Shown here piece by piece: positions 57,301 to 64,000 of a stretch of 64,000 nt of DNA (position 1 is the first letter of the stretch; each line of letters starts with the position of its first letter). This stretch comes from Ilyonectria destructans (lineage: Eukaryota > Ascomycota > Sordariomycetes > Hypocreales > Nectriaceae). The notes under the pieces were generated by a model that was given only the letters and a program-made list of their open reading frames with translations, ran no database searches and had not been told where the DNA came from. Location of the stretch: contig JAHEWK010000009.1 in assembly GCA_020740775.1 (NCBI GenBank), positions 1,116,001 through 1,180,000 on the forward strand. Direction: 5' to 3'. The position numbers were made by a program, and so were the translations under genes.

Positions 57301-57563
57301 CCTCAAATTACCCTTGTTCGATCGCATCTGCTATACATATCCATGCAGTTATTTGGGGACTTGAGCAAGTCGACGACCAGGAGGTTTACGAGAAGCTCTA
57401 CAAGAAATTTGCTAAGAAGGAGTCGGTTTTTCTTCATAATGATTTCTTCAAGAAAGACGGTTGGCCACAAACTGCGAAGACTGCTGCTGTTGTCTACTCT
57501 TCCAATGGGGATATGAAGTGTATTTCGGGTCGGGAGAATACGCACATGTTATTTGCTTATTAG
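54360..57563 (+). CDS. Large fungal multi-pass membrane protein, unknown function
   Basis: A single intronless exon of 1067 residues. It begins with a signal-peptide-like MRLLLVAIVANAVGVAAG, followed by hydrophobic helices near residues 60-85 (YLIFAMAPIGILTAIVST), 205-235, 248-270 and 340-390, giving about five to six membrane spans in the first 400 residues. The segment CTSTSRDVCELFNRGGIARV is one I recall from the N-terminal part of fungal ankyrin-type membrane proteins, but no ankyrin repeats are seen here. The last ~650 residues are soluble, with acidic and helical stretches and no recognised domain. The lack of introns in so long a gene is unusual here. Function is unknown; do not infer transport from the membrane spans alone. 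Confidence 0.7.
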   Translation: MANMRLLLVAIVANAVGVAAGDSLGDFSNDLATDLGPLLTLFGDAMTKQYLSESTSFLDYLIFAMAPIGILTAIVSTIRVCGHSSLRAFVGRSQEGEGVIEAELCTSTSRDVCELFNRGGIARVLGKPSVLELVYDPSKAPSVSGNSDDSELRLSRNYFTGIKSSDDWQRVEGSVFERHSKKEALAEDFAPNPNLSLNVGIVKRPQWVFVAIAATGVILQVGVLVLAGVGVWVLKWNLNDGGKPASRDYAPIMFISGTIVMCAGMWACAYLIGQTTHEVRFRRRGKKPAGECPRLFWLQPGPQVIGDQSFDPYGHVEDTEHAPHGLWMSSRKFFDERLFEINTILAIAAVTLGYIAQFIGLRGMKAWVALAQLAVTLLMSLLRGCLRMQRLGKKSNQLGHIPDLVSGHELDWLSFKIAQQNYKLHVTGLYDDASHTTTEGKESTRTSKNASHDTKSEFVDASILPSSDDTLPISDPEKLARVDDIQHLLHIRKRLAHLTGHTSLERLDSSEYQIWKDDAVKVRAKANQISTALCQIAEKLFRKSRKREINIRVQVGSQNMDEDDYSNQIIEILFKKFSPSSQRGWIIDSAKIEAILGLWLWTMTHDSLLHKDVDASPNAAKDIVMDRIVSAGPDDQGWSDRASSADGEINLWLGPNSVKFQTTTVMVKPQESYSLGSLWRWMSAPNEDPYWENLAPNADDLNAPLHRLCGWASVPQAEREPESIRKLRVQFVSLNGSQASLLDVCAQELFTTLVKSLSGLLTFGKAIVGESAGTGRLESQTVETIANEFVQSGLGTYSEALLCIIPALRGSLPSPKPRELLALVIETADNYRRNQEWNRADILLRWVCTYFSSPGEDRGISFEQVAREFAKHGVLQKAHQKPSSPPLRTQPKILAAHYGGQDITILAKWQFCDGEDIVIPTHEQELPIADPWMYVRKSVSVVYRFSDGEIRGFVVPQDTNRTYTLTFDRRHADSENATFATSNYPCSIASAIHIHAVIWGLEQVDDQEVYEKLYKKFAKKESVFLHNDFFKKDGWPQTAKTAAVVYSSNGDMKCISGRENTHMLFAY

Positions 57564-57881
57564 ATTGGGCTTAGAGTATGGCATACCCGGGATGTAGTAG
57601 TTAAGTGTATAGTAGATTCCCTCGGAAAAAACGACAATGAGTAGTAGGAGGTGATAGCTTTATTAATAAGAAGACTGGAATTTGTACCTTTAAGACCTGA
57701 CAAAATTGATGAACAACTGAATGGAGATTTTCCACGCTATACACATGCACCATTAATATGATAGGCAAAGCGATGGACACGGTCAACAAAACCAATACGG
57801 CGAGTAACGGGATAGGATGCAACATAAACTTGATGTCGTTTTTTGCTACACCTATAGCCTATAACACCATCGCCGCTTGCC
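57564..57881. other. Intergenic between convergent genes
   Basis: About 320 bases that contain the 3' ends of two convergent genes. No other feature. Confidence 0.4.
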
Positions 57882-59520
57882 TCAGCTCTGTGTTGGCATG
57901 GAAGTATCCGTTTTGGTACTAACAACATCTCCGCTACGCCACAACGCCGTGACCGTTTTGAGCTGCGTGTAAAAGTCGACTCCCGGCTTTCCATAGAATG
58001 TGCTTGCACCACCCCCAGCCACACTCCTCTTGTTTCCAGTGAAGCTGAACATTGGCAATGGCACAGGGATCGGAACGTTGATGCCAACTTGCCCGACCTC
58101 GATCTGCCGTCGGAAGGACTCAGCCGTCGGGCCTGATCGAGTAAATACCACAGTGCCGTTGCCGTATTCGTTGTTGTTGACTGTCTCGATTGCCTGGTCC
58201 AGCGTATCCACGCTCATGCATAACAGTACGGGACCGAAAATCTCCTCGTTGTAGCATCTCATGGACGTTTTTACATCTGAGATGATGACAGGCGCAACCC
58301 AGTTACCATTGGGGTAGTTACTAGGCTTATGACCTCGACCATCAAGCACAATAGTCGCACCCTCCTTTTCCGCACTTTCGACCAGAGTCTCAATGCGCAA
58401 CTTGCTTTGAGGGCTGATGACAGGGCCTAGATCGGCACCCTTTTCAAATCCAGCGTTGACTTGCAAAGTTTTGGCTCTTTCCACCAGCTCAGGCAACCAA
58501 TTCTTTGCTTCTCCTACCATCAATAGCACGCTGACAGCCATACACCGTTGTCCAGCTGCGCCGAAGGCCGCGCCGAGAATTGCGTTCAGACACTGGTTCA
58601 TATCACAGTCTGGCAAGACCACCGCATGATTCTTGGCGCCCAAGTTTGCCTGCACACGCTTGCCGTTGGCGGAGGCTCTCGAGTAGATATACTCGCCAGC
58701 TGCGTTGCTCCCGACAAAGCTGATTGCCTTGATGGCAGGTTGATCGAGGATGAAGTTGATCGTTTCGTGGGCCCCGTGGATGATGTTTACCACGCCGTCG
58801 GGAAACCCAGCCTCTCGGCAGAGCTCTCCGAGAATCATCGCGGTTCCAGGGACGCGTTCTGAGGGTTTGAGGAGGAGAGTGTTTCCGGTGATGGTGGCTA
58901 TTGGAAGACACCACAGAGGTATCATGGCAGGGAAATCTATATGGTCAGCACACTTTCTGTAAAAGAGTTTAGACCCAAATTAGGGCGAGTCTCGGGGTGA
59001 AAGACATACTGAACGGGCACACTGCCGCAACCACACCAAGCGGCTCCCGGTAGGTTCTTGTCTCCATGTCCTTCGCAACCTCGAGAATTTCACCTTTCAG
59101 AAACTCCGGCGCAGCACAGGCAGCTTCAGCAACCTGCAGTCCTCGAAGCACATCTCCCTTGGCATCAGCAAACGTTTTGCCCTGTTCGCGCGTAATTCTC
59201 GCCGCCAAGCGATCCATGTTGTCCCGAAGTAACGACACAAACTTGAACATGATCTGCTGGCGAGCCATCACGCTCTTCGCCCGCCATAGCGGAAACGCCT
59301 TTTCTGCCGAGGCCAGAGCAGCGCTCAATTCCTCATTGGTACTCTGCGGGACCCGGGAGATGAGGTAATTGGTGGCTGGGTCATGGACGTCGAAGAATTT
59401 GGTGGTGGTTGATTTGAGGAATTTATTGTCGACGAAATACGGTATGTCCTCGACAGTTTCAGGTTCTTCGTGCGTTGTTACCGAGGGTAACGGTGGGGAC
59501 TCCATCGCTAACTCGGTCAT
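57882..59520 (-). CDS. Methylmalonate-semialdehyde dehydrogenase paralogue 1
   Basis: Two minus-strand exons (59520-59010, 58936-57882, intron 73 nt) encode 521 residues. The protein has the MMSDH-specific layout: YFVDNKFLKS, FDVHDPATNYLISRVPQ, EQGKTFADAKGDVLRGL, FPAMIPLWCLPIA, the NAD segment KPSERVPGTA, SFVGSNAAGEYI, the catalytic cysteine in GAAGQRCMAV near residue 300, EEIFGPVLL, and the FYGKPGVDFYTQLKTVT end. The family converts methylmalonate or malonate semialdehyde plus CoA and NAD+ to propionyl- or acetyl-CoA. The residues before the catalytic fold are acidic (MTELAMESPPLP), not a mitochondrial presequence, unlike the classic valine-pathway enzyme. The ATG at 59520 is the first in frame. 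It is divergent to paralogue 2. Confidence 0.93.
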
Positions 59521-60588
59521 GACGGCGTCGGAAGATTGTGTTACAAAGAAGGGAAAACAGGTACCGGTGATAGATACCTCGAGTTCTAAGTACAAACAAT
59601 GTACGATACTTTCATGACGGTTTCAAAGCATCACGCGATGCAGCGTATTCTTAAGTCCAGCAAACTTGCAGTAACCAGCCTGTGTGGTACCGTGTCAGGA
59701 TCGTGGCCATGGCACGTTATCGTCAATTTTCAATCTTCACACCCAACACAGATTGGCGTATCACTCAGAGTCTCCATTCCATCCCAGTGCCTCAATACTC
59801 CACCTTCTACGCTTATTTCGTTCAATGCATGCACAAGACGCCCATCAGCCGGGTAACCTGAGATAAGATAAACATGTCTGCGGTTGTGACAGGGGGTAGA
59901 GGTGTGGAACTAGAAAGAAATCGCCGATAAAGGAAGCTGATAACAAAAACTCGATAACTAACGCAAATTGATAACGCTTGTCGTAATCATAACCAATTAA
60001 ACTGAAGAGAACAGGGAAATTAGAATTAAAATTGAAATCAGCATGGTGTGTCTGTATCCTCAAGTGGCGGCCCCGCGATCTCGCCATTTGTTTCTCACCT
60101 GGCCGAGAGGGGTCTGTCTTGCGCACAGAGTGCCATCTTAGCTGTGCCCAAACCTTCACTCCAGAACACACTCCACCATCCGGGACCTGAATGGGCCCGT
60201 TGTTGATTTTGAAGTCAGAAATTGCACGATCAAACAGGTCAACCAGGATTCTGAGCACGGTTCAGGAACGTGTCTTGAAATCCCCTCGAAGCTGCTAGTT
60301 CAGTTCAGGTCATGGCCGGCCACCCAATCCACAGCCCCATTATCGGCGGCAGCGGAAGCAGTTTTGCTGGTGATAATAGCGGTAGGAACCTCTCATCTCT
60401 TGGTCTTGTCATGTCGCTGAATCGTTGAACTAATGCTCAACTTCACGTCAGGTCCATTTGCGAACCATGCCTACACCGAGGTTTGTAGTGATCCCTCCCC
60501 TCGCCGAGGTTAACCTCTCAGTGGCTTGCCATCCTTCGGACTGACACTTCATCAGAGCACGTTCTCGGATTTAAGCGGGGTTTTTAAC
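59521..60588. promoter_or_regulatory. Shared upstream region of two divergent MMSDH genes
   Basis: About 1.07 kb between the start codons. It holds both promoters and possibly a 5' exon of paralogue 2: an ATG at 60311 opens a frame that can be spliced in phase, through a GTGATA donor and a GTTTGT donor, to the paralogue 2 exon. That extension is speculative. Confidence 0.4.
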
Positions 60589-62438
60589 ATGGATCCCGGT
60601 GTCTCGCATAATTTCGTTAACAACTCGCTCATCTTGTCAAAATCCCGCGCGTGGACCAAAGTCCATGACCCAGTAAGTAATGGAACCCACCATCAATCAT
60701 ATTGTCGCGGGCTGTTAGCTAACAGTACATGCTCCCAGGCTACCCAAGCCTTTTTAACCAGAGTGCCTGAATCTACAGTTCTGGAGGTGCAGCATGCGGT
60801 TGCTGTGGCATCTTCGGCACAGCCCAGCTGGGCCTCAACCTCTTTCCAAACTCGACGACTAAAACTGTTAGACTTAGTCAACGTTCTGTACCAAAATGGC
60901 CCTCGCATTGCAAGTTGCCCATGTCATTAATCGTCCCTCGGGTTGTGGCTAACCTGTGATAAAAGATTAATTGCATCATAGAGGAAGGTGGCAAGACTAT
61001 GCAGGATGCCAAGACAGAGTTCGACAAGGGTATTGACGCGATCCTCACGGCCACCGCAATTGGAAGCGAGATGATGGGAACTTACTCTTCGAATCACCCG
61101 GTCAGGGTACACACGTTCCACGAACCTGTCGTATGTCTGACCTCTCTAGCCTCCTTTCCGATTCGTGTCCTCTGCTAACGTTACAAACTCCAAGGGTGTG
61201 TGTGTGTCTATAACACCTTACAACTTCCCATTCATGATACCGCTATGGTCTGTTCCGCTAGCTATCATGACGGGAAACACCGTGGTCCTAAAACCATCCG
61301 AAAGAACACCCACCGCTGCCATGATCTTGGCAGAGAGTTTCCTCCAGGCTGACTTCCCTCCGGGTGTGTTCAATGTGGTTCATGGGGGGGCCAGTGCTGT
61401 CAATGTTCTTCTATCTCAGCCAGCAGTTATGGCAGTCAGCTTTGTAGGATCTGACATTGCTGGAGAACGTGTGTGTGAACATGCTAGAGCAAACAGAAAA
61501 CGGGTGCAAGTTGAGACCAGCGGCAAGAATCACGGCGTGATTATGGAAGATTCGGACAAGATTTCAACGCTCTACGCGATTGCGGGCAGTGCTTTCGGTG
61601 CCGCAGGGCAAAGATGTATGGCTTTGAGCTTGGTAGTATTTGTGGGATCGGCTCAAGAATGGCTCCAGGATCTTGTGGAAATTGCAAAGTCTCTAGTAGT
61701 CGGCTGCGGCACTAATCCGGAAGTTGGGATGGGGCCTCTTATAAGCGCATCTGCAAAGGAGAGGGTTATTAGCATCATTAACAGCGCGGAACAAGAAGGC
61801 GCCAGAGTAGTGCTGGACGGGAGATACTGCTCCGTGGACGGATATCCTGATGGTAACTTTGTGGGCCCGACCATCTTGACCAACGTCAAGACGTATATGC
61901 AATGTTATCAGGAAGAAATCTTTGGGCCTGTTCTTATATGTCTTGAGGTTGAGACCTTAGATGAGGCCATTGATGTCATTAACGAAAATCGATGTAAGTC
62001 ATTTACCTATACAATCACGATCCTCCTTCATTGGCCCTATCCTTGAATACCCTCAGTCTCGGGATTCCCGTTGTATCGGGGTAACTTAATTATTAACTAC
62101 GAATGTAGATGGCAACGGATGTACATTGTTTACGTCAAACCCAAAGACAGCCCAAACCTTCCAGCAGGAAGTCAACATTGGCCAGATCGGCATCAATGTT
62201 CCGGTTTTGGGTAAGTGAGACAATGTTATTGGGTTCCAGTGCATACTGATCAGTGTTCAGCTCCATCAGGCCCATTGCCTAGAACCAGTAATAAAGATTC
62301 ATTTATCGGTGGTAAGAAGTGCACCCTTAAGATGGGTGATCCTGAGAGCTAAAATACAATCTTCTAGATATAAGTGGACAGGGTCGATCATGGCAATTCT
62401 TCACGATGACGAAGACAGTAACGACGTTGTGGCGGTAG
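60589..62438 (+). CDS. Methylmalonate-semialdehyde dehydrogenase paralogue 2
   Basis: Seven exons (60589-60672, 60739-60909, 60966-61130, 61195-61993, 62109-62210, 62261-62311, 62368-62438) give 480 residues. Intron 2 (60910-60965, 56 nt) uses a GC-AG pair (GCAAGT donor, CTAAC branch site, AAAAG end); with it the protein aligns residue for residue with paralogue 1 around IIEEGGKTMQDAKTEF. Other marks are SITPYNFPFMIPLWSVPLA, KPSERTPTAA, the catalytic cysteine in GAAGQRCMAL, EEIFGPVLI, and APSGPLPRTSNKDSFIG. The C-terminus is recovered only by splicing the last intron and ends FFTMTKTVTTLW, with SGQG where paralogue 1 has FYGK. No mitochondrial presequence is visible. The gene appears intact despite looking fragmented in single frames. 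Confidence 0.88.
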
Positions 62439-62572
62439 CTACTTTTACTACAACCAATAAAAGCTGCAATTTCTTCATTTTGTGCATACGGGGTAATGAG
62501 ATCCCATCTAAGACGCTACACATATACCACTTTGAAGCTTGGGGGCTCTGTAAACCAGTCGCGCGTGTCATT

Positions 62573-63247
62573 TCAATTTTTGCCTGTGCCGAACAGACGA
62601 TCGCCAATATCTCCAAGACCTGGCTTCACATAGCCGTGGCTATCAACTTCTGGGTCAACAGCTCCAACAACGAAGCGTGAAGATCCAGGCCATACCTCAC
62701 CAGCCTTCTCCAATCCGATCTTGCTAGCCAGAAGTGAGACGAATGTAACTTCTTGTAGGCCCCAATCCCTGTGCAACGAGTCAGTCTCACTCATATACGG
62801 GAAGCCTCCTGACTAGCAGGGTTTTCATCCTAGGTAAACTTACTTGAGAATGCTAATGACCGCGGAGGCGGTACCGCCAGTTGCCAGCAAGGGATCCAGG
62901 ACGTAGGCGTGGGTGATATTTGGGTTTTTGGTTGGGAGCTTGTTGTAGTACTCTATTGGCTGCAGAGACTTTGGATCTCTGAATAAGCCGAGATGGTAGA
63001 TGACCAAATCTGTGTCCGTCGGCAACTGTGATGTAAAAGGCTCGCTCATAACCATGCCTGAGCGTAGGACAACAACAATGGCCACTTTCTCGCCGGGCGC
63101 AATTGGCTTGATGGCATCTTTGGCGATAAGCTTGGTGAGTTCGGTTGCGAGAGCATACACTTCGACGGGTTTTAGAGATTGGTCGCGGAACGTTGCCAAT
63201 TTTGACTCAAACTCAGCATTCGAGCTGATCACGACGTTTGTTGACAT
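62573..63247 (-). CDS. Uracil phosphoribosyltransferase
   Basis: Two minus-strand exons (63247-62844, 62768-62573, intron 75 nt) encode 199 residues, slightly short but complete for the family. The PRPP-binding loop DPLLATGGTA (near residue 119, just before the splice junction), the LRSGMVM segment and the C-terminal GLGDIGDRLFGTG uracil-binding motif are all present. The enzyme makes UMP from uracil and PRPP. In fungi, UPRT-like proteins act in salvage (Fur1) or in the URC/urg uracil-degradation pathway. Divergence with a DUF1688/URC4-like gene 567 bases away favours the degradative role. Ends convergently with MMSDH paralogue 2. Confidence 0.92.
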
Positions 63248-63814
63248 AATGGGTATAAATTGGGCGGTTATTCAGTCTTGCCGATGGTTGACTGGAATGA
63301 ATGTCGTCGGACGAGTCTTGTTGAGAATTACAATAAAGTATGTGAAAGACACCAACGATACAGCTGGTGGATGAAAATTGGTCGGAATTTCCTGTTACAA
63401 TATACAGGGAATCAACAGCTGTTTCACGATGCGGAGCTGGCTTATCTCTCATTGGATCCCTGTGTTGTCCTAATTGCACTGCTCCGTATCGGTTTATCTT
63501 AATCTCGCTATCGTGCGTGTGGAATGCTACGCTCACCCCTGTGAGCAAGATAACAGCGGCGTGCAGAGAGCGAAAGATCGCGATAAGGACTGGGTGGGCT
63601 AACCACAATCGCGACAATCCTTGATGAGTGGATACCTCGGTACCTTTGACTTGTGATACTCACCAACAAACATGATGGGTAGGTCTTGATCATGAGATTG
63701 AAGTCCCAGATTATCCTGTGATTTTGTCTCTCTTTCCAGGATTGCATTTTATACACGTCCTAACTGGAGCCAACCCTTAGGCATCTTCTGCGACTGCAAT
63801 CAAATTTCACTACA
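63248..63814. promoter_or_regulatory. Divergent promoter of UPRT and URC4-like genes
   Basis: The 567 bases between two divergent start codons in a uracil-related pair. Shared control by uracil would be expected from the yeast URC and urg genes, but no site was recognised. Confidence 0.4.
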
Positions 63815-64000
63815 ATGGATGACGACAGAGAGTATTTGCTTTCCCTCCAAGCTGTTCGAGCCAACGCCAGCAAGGTCCTCGACTCTGCAATTAACGGCGA
63901 ATTGATTCATTTTGACTATGATTCTGAACGCATGGCTGTAGTCGCAGACTTTGTGACTGATGTTATCAAGGTTAGTTAGTCTGACATGACTCCGAGCTCC
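63815..64000 (+). CDS. DUF1688 / URC4-like uracil catabolism protein, 5' end only
   Basis: The first exon (63815-63970) encodes 52 residues beginning MDDDREYLLSLQAVRANASK with LIHFDYDSERMAVVADFV, the typical start of DUF1688 proteins (URC4 in budding yeasts, Urg3 in fission yeast). A GTTAGT donor follows at 63971, and the gene continues past the window edge. URC4 is essential for uracil degradation through the URC pathway, with an unclear enzymatic step. Identification rests on this short segment and the UPRT neighbour. Confidence 0.75.

Noticed and set aside
60589..62438. MMSDH paralogue 2 as a pseudogene
   Set aside because: First impression from broken frames. A GC-AG intron and five ordinary introns restore a full, aligned protein with its catalytic cysteine.

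Overview
The window is nuclear DNA of a filamentous ascomycete (Pezizomycotina; a Sordariomycete would fit, but the species cannot be fixed from this sequence). The evidence is short 46-90 nt GT-AG introns with CTAAC-type branch sites, an intron-bearing tRNA-Lys, a Fot1/pogo-type transposon, a fungal P450, a HET-domain protein, NACHT-ankyrin and HeLo-like proteins, and AT-rich relics and nonsense codons of the kind repeat-induced point mutation (RIP) leaves. Gene density is one gene per 2-3 kb on both strands. Exon structures below were built by hand from splice sites, reading frame and family knowledge; no alignment was run.

Region 1 (about 1-19 kb) is oxidative metabolism around one NLR-like gene: a cytochrome b5-acyl-CoA dehydrogenase fusion, a short-chain dehydrogenase, a thiamine-diphosphate (ThDP) enzyme, an AT-rich relic zone, a NACHT-ankyrin STAND protein, a divergent zinc alcohol dehydrogenase/aldehyde dehydrogenase pair, and a seven-exon P450. 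Region 2 (19-31.7 kb) has a quinone-oxidoreductase-like MDR protein, a Fot1/pogo element with 52-bp terminal inverted repeats and a TA duplication but an interrupted transposase, a divergent pair (HeLo-like/DUF7580-like gene and a C2H2-coiled-coil-ubiquitin-like gene), and an ankyrin-CorA fusion. Region 3 (32-47 kb) has a Dal5/pantothenate-type MFS transporter, a HET relic with a 17-bp minisatellite, an adenylation-carrier-reductase enzyme, a GH30 glycosidase pseudogene, a probably broken BAHD-type acyltransferase split by an AT-rich insert, and a HET-domain gene with a late frameshift.

Region 4 (47-64 kb) has tRNA-Lys(CUU), a kinase-domain protein, a sorbitol/xylitol dehydrogenase-like gene, a 1067-residue membrane protein, two divergent methylmalonate-semialdehyde dehydrogenase (MMSDH) paralogues, a uracil phosphoribosyltransferase, and the start of a DUF1688/URC4-like gene. 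The last four form a plausible uracil-catabolism neighbourhood: the URC route yields a malonate-semialdehyde-level C3 product, and MMSDH-family enzymes can convert malonate semialdehyde to acetyl-CoA.

Two themes run through the window. One is a scatter of signalling and incompatibility-type proteins (NACHT-ANK, HeLo-like, C2H2-ULD, ANK-CorA, HET, kinase). The other is local gene decay by nonsense changes, single-base deletions and AT-rich insertions (GH30, acyltransferase, HET relic, transposase). Single-base deletions could also be assembly errors, and this is flagged where it applies.
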